NCBI GenBank assembly: GCA_023333565.1
Contig: JAJKFH010000115.1
Span: 3,472,001-3,536,000, forward strand
Direction: 5' to 3'
From: Puffinus mauretanicus
Lineage: Eukaryota > Chordata > Aves > Procellariiformes > Procellariidae
Length of the DNA stretch: 64,000 bases
Part shown: in pieces, positions 1-12,169 of the stretch
Numbering within the stretch: the stretch's first letter is position 1
Layout: every line of letters begins with the position of its first letter
Notes under the pieces: generated by a model
The model's input: the letters and a program-made list of their open reading frames with translations, nothing else
Told to the model about the DNA's origin: nothing
The model's database searches: none
Translations under genes and position numbers: made by a program

Positions 1-1134
1 TGTCCCAGACATAAAGAACTGCCTTCAGCTGTTTCTTGGCAAAATTTTCAGCTGAGTTGATCTCCACTGTATATACTACTGAACAGATCAGCAACCTGAT
101 GGGTAAAAAGCGGTTCTGAAAATCTGTTCCGAAAGGTTTGCAGCAGGAGCTGCTGAATGGGGAAGTGTTTGTTTTTTAGTGTGGCCCATGTTTCTATGCC
201 TGAATGGAATCTGAGTACTTGTACTCAAAAAATGGGTGTTCATCAGTCAAAAATCTGTCCCTTAAGTTTTGGGGATCCCTCAAAACCTACTTCAGCTGTC
301 ATAGAAATAAATGAAAACACCTTTCTTGATTCTCCCAGTTTCAGCACGGGAGGTCAATCAAGATGCACATTGGCTGTTTTCTTTTCATCCTTTCAATGTA
401 ACCCCCAACCCCATCTTTACCTATGAAGAGGGGAGAGGGAAGGAAAAAATTAGGAAGATGAAAACAAAAGGAGCTTGTTTTTTGAAAGTCAGCCATCAAT
501 GATACATCCACAGTCTATAGTCATGTTTGTAGGATGACTGCACTCAAAGAATATTTGAGTGCTGCAGTCAGAGGAAAGCATGCTTATGCATACCTGGGCC
601 ATCTTTAATTAGTTAGGGGAGTAATAAAAGTGAACCTACGGTGGCACAGACCTAGCCTTTGGCTAAGTCTTGGTATTATCGGTGGTAGTGTGGAGTTTAT
701 AGCACAGCCTTTTGTTGCTACAGCTTCACTGTTCTTAGTATTCAGGCTAGATATTAAAAGCTACGTTCAGATATTTTGTTTTCAAAAGAAACACAGCAAA
801 GTCAATGAGACCACTTCCATGCATGCAGGCTACACAAGTTTTATACTTGCTATATCCTGTTAAAATAGATATTTTAGTTTTACAGATTGTTTGGATCATC
901 CTGAACATCAGTTGCATGCTTTCTATTTAAAAATTAGTGAGCGCAATACGAAGCACTGCTGCTGCAGTTAACTCTGCTATTTTTAGCTATTTTTAGCCTT
1001 TTTCTTTTAGAACAGAATTTTACTTTACTATTAACAAATGAAACAAATTAATGTGGGATACATTATCGAGTTGCCGAAGGTTAGCTTTTCTTCATGTTAT
1101 GCTTGTGAGTGACTGTGCTGCACTAATTAAAAAC

Positions 1135-1148
1135 ATTGCCATGGCAAT
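1135..1148. promoter_or_regulatory. Perfect 14-bp palindrome resembling an RFX X-box
   Basis: The sequence ATTGCCATGGCAAT is its own reverse complement and differs from the symmetric RFX X-box (GTTGCCATGGCAAC) only at the outermost base of each half. It sits in a stretch (about 1080-1260) that also has a CTAATTAAAA homeodomain-like site just upstream. Whether it is bound or conserved is not visible from one sequence. Confidence 0.3.
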
Positions 1149-1881
1149 TGCTATAGAAACATTTAAATTGGCATCATTGCTAACAAATCCCTGCTATTGA
1201 TCCCAGCAGGTCTTATTTCACACTACACCTGATGAATCTAAATAGAATATTTTACATTCAAAAGGACTTTAAAAGATACATTTTTCTAGTTGCTAATGTG
1301 CTCAGGAGAATAATGTCTTTCATACAGAGATAATTCATTTACCTGGAACTGTTGTAGGATTCTGATATCAGAGTCCTTACTGAAAGGAGGGACTGTAATG
1401 GTTCTAGGCTACCACTACAGATCCCTCAAACCGTAAAAATAAAAAAATATTTATTGCCTCCAGTCAGATCCTCTGATTTTCAAAGTGGGGAAAGAATGCA
1501 GGTTCTCCACAATTTGGGGTATTAAAATGTTTAATACATGAATACCTTATCTTAAAAGAAGTTTCCAATGCAACTAAGAAGAAAACCATTTTTCATTGTT
1601 TGACAAGAACAATAAGTTGACCGTTGTACTGAGTAAATGGTGGAAGCAGAAGTGAAGTGAGAGAGATTGTGTATATAATTTTGATCAGCTAACTTAGAAC
1701 AAACCACATTAAAAATCTTCTCTCTGGTTTCAGACTTAAGATTTTTGCTCCACTGAAGAAATCAAATTAGATGTTTACCGTAATGTTCAGTAGATCCAGA
1801 CTGATCCAGACTAATAACTCTCTCTTTACACCTAATACATCCAACTATTGTAAAAAGCAAAAGCAGGAAATAATGGGCTAC

Positions 1882-1904
1882 TTTTTTTTTTTTTTTTTTT
1901 TTTT
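1882..1904. repeat. Poly-T run (23 T)
   Basis: Uninterrupted T homopolymer. No adjacent recognisable retroposon body on either strand. Confidence 0.9.
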
Positions 1905-4900
1905 GTCATTCTAAAAACTGAGTCTTACCCGTCTTGACATGAAGGATATTGCCTTTCCTCTCAGTAGTAAAGTCCTTCTGTTAATTAGCAAGGAAATCAG
2001 TAGAGGGCAGCACTACACAGAAAACCACACATGTTAAACAAGCTCAGATTAAGTTCTGCGCTGGCTGGGATAAAATAGGGGAACGTAGATTCCTCCAAGA
2101 AAAAAACTCGGTTAAAAAATTGGTGTTTGCACAGAAATAATTTCGTACAGCAGTCTCAGAGCATCTGTGCACAGCGCATTGTGGTCCCTTGAACAGCTGC
2201 TCTTACTTTTCTGGACTACACCAGAATCCTTTGTTTCAGCATTAAAATACACCTTCTGAGTCTACCAAATGCAACTCCTGACCCACTTGAACAGCTGAAC
2301 ACGAGACAAGTTGCATAAGCCAATAACCACCTTGAAGTATTTCTTTGAGTACAAAGAAAAGAGTAGTATAGACATCTTACGCATTTGAATGAGTATGACA
2401 AATAATGTTTGGACAAAAAGCAATGAGGGTAATTTCAGGAAATTAAAAATGTGTAGTTTTAAAAAAAGCAAAATTGAAGCATTTGAAATTTGAAATTTCA
2501 TTTCCATTTGAAATTATCACAAAACTGAACATGCAATCACACATCTCTAAATGGCCAGATGAAAATATATTAATATCCCCTATCTTTCCTCCTGTTTCAA
2601 AAAAGAGTAAAAATAAACCAGACTAAATCATCTGAGTATTAGATTTGTCTAAATTTTAAAATAATGATGTTTTGAAGAGAAAATTTAAACCGTTTGACAT
2701 TTTTGGATAACTTATTTTTCACAGCAGTCTTCCAAGGTTTAGAGGTTTTGTAAAATATATTTTTAGGATTTTTAGTAGTTTCATTGATTAACTATGTGTT
2801 AAAATTTTGCCAAAGTGTAGTTTTCAGGGCTTTTTGTTTATTTGTTTTGTGGCTTGTTTTGTTTTAATGCAGACATTAGAGAAATAAATCGGTCATGACC
2901 TTAAATATGTAAAAACATAAAAATTATTGGAATAGTTAAGTAGCAACACATCACTTATATACAAAGCAAGAGCCATCAAATCCAAAATTGATCACTATGA
3001 ATATTTGAACATGTTATCATTCAGAATGTATGTAAGATGAATTCTTGAACTACAGTCCAACAAAAAGTGCTGTAATGTAGCTGTGAAAGAGCACTATTTG
3101 AAGACACATCAAGCAAGAGTATCTCAAGAAGAGATGAGACTTCAGAACTGTTGGAAAAACTTGATAATCTGCCTTTTGAGTACAGTATTTTCAAAAGTAG
3201 TTCCTGTTGCTGTTTACTTTCATTCTACAATACCTTACCCGGGATCTAATTCACAAAGTCTGAAGAGGCCCTGCAATCTGCCTCAGATGGTGCAGTAGGC
3301 TGGATTTGACGATCTGGATGATCATGTCTTATGCTCTACATTGATAAATAGTTTTATTCAGTGATAAAACCTACTCCAGTCTATATTACACAGGGAATTA
3401 GAATAATCAAATTTAGACATGGGTAAAAGATTGGCCGAGGTTTTTTTTCTTTTTTATTTTGATCTGTATCCAATAAGTTTCAATCACAAGGCAAGATCAT
3501 GAAGTACAGAACGTGTTTTCCAGTTAATATCAAAGTTTAGTGGTGTTAAATTAACCACAGGAGAGTTCCCCTTTGCCCCTTTGCATGCAACAGGAACATA
3601 TTGAGCACTATGAGGGAGAAAACAAGATTTTGAATATACCTACAGAATTCAAAGAAAATACATCCACCAATGTATGCCAAGATCTATGTACATGTTTGAT
3701 TTTATGCAAATAGAGTTAATTTACTTTGTGCTTTGATTCTTCAATTAAAATAAAGAAGTAAAAGAAAATAAGAGTTTTCCTGCATTATATCCGTGATCTT
3801 CTGCATAAATTTGACACCTATTAAATTGTTTTCTTTTTGTTTTTGAACATGGTGTTAGAAAGTGATAAATATTCCAAACCTTCACTTCTTGCTCAGCTAA
3901 AACTCTGTTTGAAGTTACTAAAATGCTAAGACTTTGATCCTCCTTCAGAATTGCTAGTTAAGATCCTGAGACCGTACAGAATATCATCATTTTAAGAAAA
4001 AATTCACACAAGGGCACAATTCTATCTATTTAATCATTAAGGCCTTCAGAGTACAATTCACTGGATGTTTTCCGTTAAACAGTTTTGGTTCTTAACCATA
4101 ACTAATAATTTTCACAAAATCATCTTATTTCCAAAAATGTCTATCTTTTTATACAGAAAAAGACTCCCTTCCCCTTCCCTAAAAAAAACCAAACTGAAAG
4201 TAGCTGTTGGTAATGTTGGGTTGTGGGAGAAAAGAGGATAGGTATGTATGTTTTTTTTAAATTTCAAAATTTCAGTATTCTAAAATTTCTGGGTGTTGTG
4301 GTTTGATGCTACTATCACTGTTCATGGACTAGGATTCCCAAATCAAATGATACTTTTGCTGCTGAATTGTTTTCCTACACTTTCTGTAATATACAATGAC
4401 AGCTCAGCTAACGATATCCTAAAGCAAAAGCAGGCTTGACGGGAAACCAAGGTTATGGAAAAGACTGGGACATCAGGCATGTCAGTTTTACTTCCAAAAA
4501 GGGTATGGGTTTTAAAAAAAAAAAACAAAAACCTTTGGTTTTGACTAAATGTTGTTTATAAACTTCTACACAAAACATCAGTGCCAGTTTCAGAAAAAAT
4601 AATAATAACAATAAGATTCTATATCATGAAAATGGCCATTCATTCAGGAGGGGAAAAAACAAAATACATTCCAAATGAAGAAGTCTGTCCCAAATGCAGA
4701 ATTTTGTTAACGCCGGCAGGATTCCTATGAACCGAAACTTGTCTAACAAGTACTTTTTCTTTGTTGAATAAGGAATCTGTTGAAGGCATCAATAATACTT
4801 TAAATTTCATCTTATATTAGGAGTTCCTTTGTGCAGAAACAGAAACAGATCCTCTGGACAATTGGGGGCTAGCAAAGGGGAAGAAGGGATTGTATTAATC

Positions 4901-5317
4901 ATAAAGTAACAGAAAATTCAGATTTGCAGGCAATTCTGAACAGATAGTAAGAGAGGACAGCGTCAGGCTGAGCTGGGAAAGATTAGGTTGGAAGTTTGTT
5001 TACTATTTGGGCTGTTTTGTTGTGTCAGGATGCTTCTGGTAGCTGAAGTTTTTAGATGAAGAAGTGTTTTACTCAGATTATGTTTTAAATTAATGTCTAT
5101 ATATAGTGTGAGAGAGTGAAATAGAAGATGAAGGAGACATTAAAGAACTTGACTTAAAACTCTCTGAGTAATTCTTGCATGTTGCTGTCTCAAGAAAATG
5201 TTCCAACATACAACTGGTCTTTATGGTTATATGTAATTTGCATGGGTTATTGTCGTGCCATGGCCTTAGGGAAACAAAATTATTGTAACTTACTCATATA
5301 CTTTTCTCATCCTCTAG

Positions 5318-5402
5318 GTCCTACTTACAAGAGGAATATAACATTTGAAAAATTTGTTCTGGTGAATTATTGGAGGAGTGGAGGCTAACAGCATCATTGT
5401 AA
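5318..5402 (+). other. CDH9: Probable 5' UTR segment of CDH9 second exon
   Basis: A good 3' splice site lies just upstream: a pyrimidine-rich stretch ending in CATCCTCTAG, with the AG at 5316-5317. The 85 bases from there to the start codon contain no ATG, so there is no upstream open reading frame in this part of the leader. In related cadherin genes a non-coding exon 1 splices to the exon with the start codon, which fits. The acceptor position is an inference from sequence alone; a transcript is needed to confirm it. Confidence 0.5.
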
Positions 5403-5630
5403 ATGATGAGGACTTACTCCTTGACAGTTTTGCTTTGGAGCTGTATGTTTCATGCAATTCATATGATGCCATCCCAAAAAAGGACTAACAAGCACTCACG
5501 CAGTGAAAGGATAACAGGATTGTCAGAGAATGGTGGAAAAACACTGCACCGCACCAAGCGTGGTTGGATGTGGAATCAATTTTTCTTGCTGGAGGAGTAC
5601 ACAGGTCCAGATACTCAATACGTGGGCAAG
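5403..5630 (+). CDS. CDH9: CDH9 first coding exon: signal peptide, propeptide, start of EC1
   Basis: Encodes residues 1-76 of a type II classical cadherin, a calcium-dependent homophilic cell-adhesion receptor of the plasma membrane. A signal peptide (about 1-21, hydrophobic LTVLLW core) is followed by a short propeptide ending in the furin site RTKR (50-53). The mature N-terminus begins GWMWNQFF, with the two tryptophans W55 and W57 that type II cadherins insert into the partner EC1. Two ATGs are in tandem; the second (5406) has an A at -3 and gives the MRTY start I recall for the family, the first adds one methionine. The exon ends in phase 0 at AAG/gtaagc. The assignment to CDH9 rather than CDH6 or CDH10 rests on remembered N-terminal and EC1 features (GPDTQYVGK, then [10 protein letters not shown]). 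Confidence 0.9.
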
Positions 5631-8600
5631 GTAAGCCTTGTGTTTAAAGGATTCTTTAAATAGAGATGATGTGTCTGACACCCTTGATATTTTCCCTTCT
5701 TCTCCACAGTTGTTTTGCTTTTTATACAGCAATGGTCTCAATTTCTGTCTTAAGTCAAACAAAGCACATCATGGACCGCCTGAGACTTCCATGATTGTTC
5801 AAAGTTGTGGGAGAAATGAAGCAGTTTAGTGAAAAAAAAAGGAAACTGTTCAGACTAAAATGTTCCAATTTCTTATTACATATGCCCATGCAAGTTTTAT
5901 CACTGAATCATTTCCAGTTTTCAACTGTTAAACATAAATATTAGATAAGGGAATAGAGAAGTTATGCCTTCATTCATCTACCTCATGGCATTTGCTAGTA
6001 TACTGGGGTGTGTCCTTCCTCAAGTGAAATATAGAATTCTATTTATTATTACTAAAATTGCTGTCTATGCATGATTCTAAGTATGGACAACGTGTTCGAG
6101 GAGAAAAAAATTCTGGTTTTCATCATTTCTACAATAAACTGAGATTTTTACTTAATGGCTTGAGAGACTTTCCATTCTTTGAGACCTATCTACATCAGCT
6201 ATTGTCGACAACACCACCTCTGAATTCCAGCTGCCTACAGTCCTATCTTTTCTGATAACACACAACTCAAAGATTTCCAGATTTTTAACCCTTTGTGGTG
6301 TCTCACCATCCACAGATCTGCCTTGTGGTCTGGTATAACTAAACAATCTTGGTAGAGACCTAGAATACATGCAGCAATCACCCAGAATAACTTACAAATT
6401 AAGAAAATGTTTATCTTAATATCTTAAGTTAGTAAATGTCCATTCCAGCTTCTGTCATTCATCCACAATGCTGTCACTAGCTCGGATTGTCAGGTATCTC
6501 TCTCACTTTCTGGTGCCTGACTACGGAATGGATTTTTAATTAAAAGACCCCAAAATGTTTTTGAACATTTACTAATATCTCTGGTCATGGGAGGCATGAT
6601 CATCTGGAAAATATGGAAATCATCTCTCTTTATTAAGAAAGAAATGTCAAAGAATCCAACCATCGTAACTATGAACTTGATTCTGACCTCGTTTATACCA
6701 ACACTACACCCATACGATTCTGTTTTCAGTGAAATTAATTCTGACTTGTAGTAGCAGAAATAAGATGAGAGCCAATAATCCTATTGCAAGATCTGTTTAT
6801 CAGTGTGTAAAATAGGAAGGTTTGTTGTAGGCAAAGGGATCTTCAATGAAGAGTGAACTAACTGCATAGAGACATTTCTAAAAAAATTAGTTTGGAAGTA
6901 TCTCTTAGTATTGAGTAAACCTGAGTAAAAAATACGATAAGGTACACAATAATATAGAACTCCATAGCTGTGAGTTCTGCCTAGACTCACAGAAATATTT
7001 TTTTGTAAAAATAGAAAGTTGTCATAGAGGAGAAGTAAGTATCAAACATAAAACTTGATTCCCGTTTCAGTCCCACTGCTATAGATGAATGGACTCCAAA
7101 CCATGTATGCCATTCTAAACCTCAAATAAATTAAGTTTACATCAAGACTGTCATCACCATCTCTGTTTCACACAAGAAATGCCTACATGGTGTATTGCAC
7201 CAGATACAAACTTACTCTGCACTTATTCCAGACTAACTAAAAGCCATTGGACCTTATTACCATAGAGGTAAGTCCAGAAAGGAAAACAAATGGCTGTACA
7301 GCACCTGAATGTGAGATGATTCATTTCTTACAACTCAGGTAATATGTTGAGATTTTTCACATTTCACTGCAAAATATTGTACAGAGGCTCTGAGGGAGGG
7401 GTTAGCATTACTGATTCTCTAACAGATGAAAATCACTCCAAATATTACCCCATGTTCCAAAGAGATGGAGTTGGGTTGAAGTGATAAACTCCATATGGTT
7501 GCATTAACTTTAGAACAGTTTATGATATGACAAAATTATCATAGTTTTGTCCTCAGTGGTATAAAACCACAGTAAATCCATTTGAGTTAGTTCAAATTAT
7601 CCTAGGTACACGTGACATACAGCACCAAGAGGGAGCTGCTACAAGAAGTCAGCTGAGGAATTTCTTTTTTTTAAAATAGAAGCAACAACCTTTTTGAACA
7701 ATATTATTCTGAGAAAGGCTGAAATCTCAGGTTTAGTATTCTCTGCTCAAAGTGATGGTAATTAGCAAACTGGTATGTGTGAAGAGAGAGCACTTTTATT
7801 CCAACCCATGGGGACTAGTTCACAGCAAGTATTCTTATCCAGTCCCTCTTTAATATGGATATGCACAGACAGTTGGATTACTGTGGCAGAATAATAAAAG
7901 TTGTACTAAAATTAAATAAACTGAATTAAGAAACTTTATCAGGAAATAAACTTCTAAGGAATCATAGCCATAATACTAAAAAATTAGTTTTCTCTTCCTA
8001 GTTCAATTTTCAAACAAATTTAATCTGTTAGGTTATTGTTTGTGTGTTGTTAATGATGCTACTTTGTTGATGCCTTATTTTGTTATAAGTGCATTCTGTT
8101 ATTGGCAGTGGGGTAGGATCATTCGGTATGACACAAAGGGGTAAAATTTATTTGCTAAGAAGGATGGGTACATGGGATGGAGAGCTATTCTGTGACATCC
8201 ACACACCTCTCACTCCCACCGCTCAGCCCACGTCAAAGAGAAATTTCTTTTTAAAGGAAAAGAAACAAGTGGCAATTTTTTGTGGAATATGAAGGGATAG
8301 AGAAAATAAAACACCTGACTGTATATCATACTGTGGCATTCCTTGGTTTCTGGGATCTCTTTTTCTTTCACTAGGGAGGGGCCATAGATCCAACTTCTCA
8401 GCTGCTACTAACTTTAAGCCCCATGCGGAATCTAAGAAATAGAATCTAAAACACTGACATTGTATGAGAAAAAATGCTACCAAATTTACCCACTTCCTAA
8501 ACACACAATCCAAAGAGATAATAATCTAAAAAAACGGACATGCAATTTAGGAAGTATTAAAATATTCATGAGGATAATGTTCATTAGTTAAAGAAAAACC

Positions 8601-9391
8601 TAATAAAAAGCACAGAAGGCTCTAACCAAGTAGCCCTTTAAGGGTCATTAGTTCTATTTTCCAAAGCTAATACTCATTTTATGTACCTCCGTTTCTAAAT
8701 AACTTACCTGATACCCACTTCAATTGTGCAAAATGCCAAATATCCCACCTCTTTAACTCCAGTCCTTATGAAATATCCTTAGGTGGGAAGAAATAGGCCT
8801 AATCAAAATCATCAGCCATTTTGGAAAACACAGTCCTTTATGCTTTGCAACAATATACTTAAGTGATTTCAAGAGACAAGAGATTTTCCCTCCTTGTAAG
8901 TCACTCAATTACATTTTTTACATGAAAACTAGTCTCTCCTTATATCAAACAGGCACTTTGCTAATCAAAGGCTGCTAATCTTAATGGGCAGATAATGTGT
9001 GAAGTTCCATGCAATGTATGTTAGACCAACCATAAACTGTACAATCAAACACCTGTCATATCCCAGAGTTTAAAAACAATAAACAAACAACAACAAAAAC
9101 ATTTTTGTACACCACCTGCAACCTTTCTTTTTCATATTAAGGGGGGAAATACAAAATCAAATAAAAAAGAACTGACTCTGCTCAAAATCAGCTGCTCCAT
9201 GAATAACCTCCTGTTTAATAACTTCCATAAAAATTAATGAACTAGGCTTTGCATGTCATAAGCACCATTTAAATTGGATACAAACTGAAGAAAAATCTCT
9301 GTTCTACCTCCAGTTAACCAGTGAGTTTGATTCATGACATTTGCCTGTGTGTCTTATTAAAAAGTATAAAGTGAAAATAAAAATATTCAGA

Positions 9392-9457
9392 GGGTGGGGT
9401 TTTTTTGGGGGGGTGTGTGTTTGTTTCATCTTGTTTTGTTCTTTTTTGGGGGGGGGG
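9392..9457 (+). repeat. G-run cluster with putative G-quadruplex
   Basis: Runs of 3, 4, 7 and 10 G are separated by T-rich spacers. Positions 9392-9413 fit the canonical G3+N1-7 quadruplex pattern with loops of about 1, 7 and 1. It lies on the coding strand of the host gene, so an intronic RNA quadruplex is possible. Function is unknown. Confidence 0.6.
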
Positions 9458-10250
9458 TCTACAACATATATTCAAATGCAACCATTTATTTCTTGTAGTC
9501 TGCACTTAAAAATATTCAGACATCTACAAGTGAGGTTGCCTACTATAGAGAGAAAGAACTGCAGTCTGCCTTATAAGAGAGAAAGAACAAAAGAACTTCA
9601 TGTAACAATTCAAGAAGTCTCACTGAATTACCAACCTCACCAGACTTGTTGTTATTTAATAAAAAACTTTGCTCAATTGGCTCATTATACTGTTTTTTTC
9701 TTTTTTTCTTATTTAATGGAATTGCAAATATAGACCAAAAGTGTACTAATGCCTGGAAATATTATTTCACATTACTTTGCTGGCTGCCTTTGGTACACCA
9801 CAAAAGTCCAGAGTAATATTCGAAGCAGCAGAGAGGTCAGAAAATGGGATCAGTGAAGCCCTTACTCCATTAGACTTATCCCAGTTCATCCATGTCCTGT
9901 CAACCATGTTGCCGAGGCCTTGGCTGTTCTCAGCCTCTGCTCTGAGCAGTTTGGGAGGAAGAAGCTTATGGCCCAAATGGTTGACCCACTGAGCTGGCTC
10001 TTGACAACACTGCAGTGCCAAACTCTGCAGTAACCTTAGTTTCTCTATCCTGAAGCATAATGCTATCATCCACTGCAAAAATTTTTTTTTTATTAATTAC
10101 CTAATATTGTTTTCTTTATGTATTGAATTTTATCTTCATCTTGCCTTTAAAGTATGTGAGAGAACTTACTTTTCCACTTGTAACTTTAATCAATTTATGC
10201 AATTAATCTATAAGGATTTCTTTACAGCATTTGTTATTTTCCCTCCACAG

Positions 10251-10378
10251 AGTCAGTTCAAGAACCACCTATTCTTAGGATGAGAGAACATACAGGTGCA
10301 CTATCCTTTCAGTGTTTCAAGTGTGCCCTCCACTTTGTTATAGATGCATCCTACTTGTCTCATTTGAAAAACTGTTGC
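10251..10378 (+). pseudogene. Possible C2H2-type zinc-finger relic
   Basis: From the ATG at 10280 the frame reads MREHTG, then FQCFKC, then a helix-like SYLSHLKNC, giving C-X2-C-X12-H-X3-C with a preceding HTG linker. This is the layout of one C2H2 finger with the last histidine replaced by cysteine. A neighbouring frame just upstream (10251-10268) reads SQFKNHL, like the end of a preceding finger, so the two parts would be joined by a frameshift. A pyrimidine-rich CCTCCACAG precedes it. No longer finger array or poly-A tail is seen, so it may be a decayed retrocopy, an exon relic or chance. Confidence 0.25.
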
Positions 10379-12110
10379 ATTCAGTACAGCACCTATATAC
10401 TACTAAAAACAGTGTGTTTCTTTGCCATCTTTCAACTTAACAGTATGATAAGTTTCAAAGAAACAACAGAATCATAAACAATCATATGTTGCTGACATAT
10501 AACCATTTAGAAGTGTAATTCAACTGGGGGAAGCTTTTGTCACATTCTTAACATGTTCCATCTAGCATGTGTTATAACCGAAAGCCATCTTTTAAAACAC
10601 AGCTTTTGAAGAAGATTTAATAATGTATTTTCATTAGAATCTCGGCTTTTAAAGTAAAATCAGTATTTCAAGATTAAATAAAAGAAGAAAAACTAGTGGG
10701 GTTTCCTGGGTCACCTCCTTTTGTCTTTACTTTCCTCTCTCAGACCTTAAGTTTTTCCTTATCTTTGGTTGAATACTGCAGAAATAATGTTGTATCAAAA
10801 CAGAAAGGAAAAAAGTTATAAGGACAGAAAAGATCAAAAAAATAAGACAAAGAGTCTGACCAGTATTTTAAAAAATAAGAAATAGAAAACCTATTTGATT
10901 CCAAAATTAATAAATAATCTCCACTTACATTGCATTCTTCAGTTAGCACATTTTTTCAACAAATACTTGATCTAGTTTCAAGCAGCCATATCTCTAGGTA
11001 GATACATCCCCAAAATAAAACTAAAATGAAAACAGGAAAACCAAGGAAAAAAAGGTTAAAAAACTGGCCACAACAAATCCCTGTCTCCAGATACATGTAT
11101 AACTTAACTACAAATACCAATGAAAAGCCATAGCTTTACTTGTTTAAAAACAACTTATTTTCTGAAAGCTTCCAATATAAACTTTATTGAAAAATTGCTG
11201 GAAGTAATCTTTTTTTTCTTCCAAAAAATAGTAAAAACCAAAGTTTTCAATAAAATTTGATTGCTAATTTTAAAAAGAAGGCTGGAGGGCCAGGGAAGAA
11301 AATGGTGAAAAATGCTACATCTTCCAAAACAAATAGGACTGTTTTCTTTTGGAGAAAGGACAGGAAAAGCTGTTCATTTCTGGCAACCTAAATACATTTT
11401 TATTGAAGTTTCAAAAATAGTGAAGAGCTCTAATCACATCATGCATAACGTAACTATAAACAGTTGAAATATGAAATATCTTAAATGTCACATTGCACTG
11501 ATAGGCCTAAGCTAGAATTTTGCAATCAAATTTGGACATCATATTTCACAAAATAAAGAATCATTTCTGAAAACAACTGCAATGAGCAGAGACTTCAAAT
11601 ACATTAATAACAAGAGTGAGTTGGCATTGTTTGGAACACATAGAGGAGCTGTCATGAGATCTGACAGCTTCTGTTTCTTCAACAACATAAAAGACTGCTA
11701 AAAAAATAATTTCAAGTTCTCATCATGTTCAGGGCAAGAAGTTGTGTTCATATTATCATAAGGTTGATTTACATTCAATATCAGGAAAAGGTTTTTGGTG
11801 GTATATACAGTCAACACAGTGAAGTACTTGGTAAAGATCACTCGGAGAGACAGGATTATCTTGATACTGGAGGTTTTCATGACAAACTAAAAAACCACGT
11901 GCCAGAAAGTCCATACTGATCCTACCCAGAGGCAGGAGGATGGCACAAATTATCTCTTAGGTCCCTGTCTGTTCTGTTTTCAAGGCTTCTGTGTGTGTTT
12001 TTCAAGTTCAAATACTAAATCAGTTAAACTGCTTGTGAAAAACAAAACTAAACCAAGAATAAACCCAAAGACATAAGAAATGAGGAAATCCTCAAACTAT
12101 TTATTCCAAA

Positions 12111-12169
12111 CTCCTTCCTTTTTCTTTTCCTTCTCTTTTCCCTTCTGCTCCTCTCCCCTCTCCTCTCCT
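12111..12169 (+). repeat. Long polypyrimidine tract
   Basis: About 59 bases of C and T with a single interruption (G at 12147). It is followed at 12430-12470 by a second C/T-rich stretch ending in CCTCTCAG, which has the look of a strong 3' splice site, but no exon could be supported after it. Confidence 0.7.

Larger units (their letters stand above)
1..5317. other. Non-coding sequence upstream of first CDH9 coding exon
   Basis: No coding exon could be supported here; all open frames are short and have low-complexity compositions. In type II cadherin genes the first exon is normally non-coding and separated by an intron from the exon carrying the start codon, so this stretch is probably intron 1, or intron 1 plus upstream flank (inference). 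It holds a 23-base T run at 1882-1904 and a block around 1080-1260 with a perfect 14-base palindrome that could be regulatory. No promoter or CpG-rich start region was recognised. Confidence 0.5.

Noticed and set aside
5179..5388. Open frame across the probable acceptor upstream of the first CDH9 coding exon
   Set aside because: It ends before the CDH9 start, is in intron/5' UTR sequence, and shows no cadherin or signal-peptide features.
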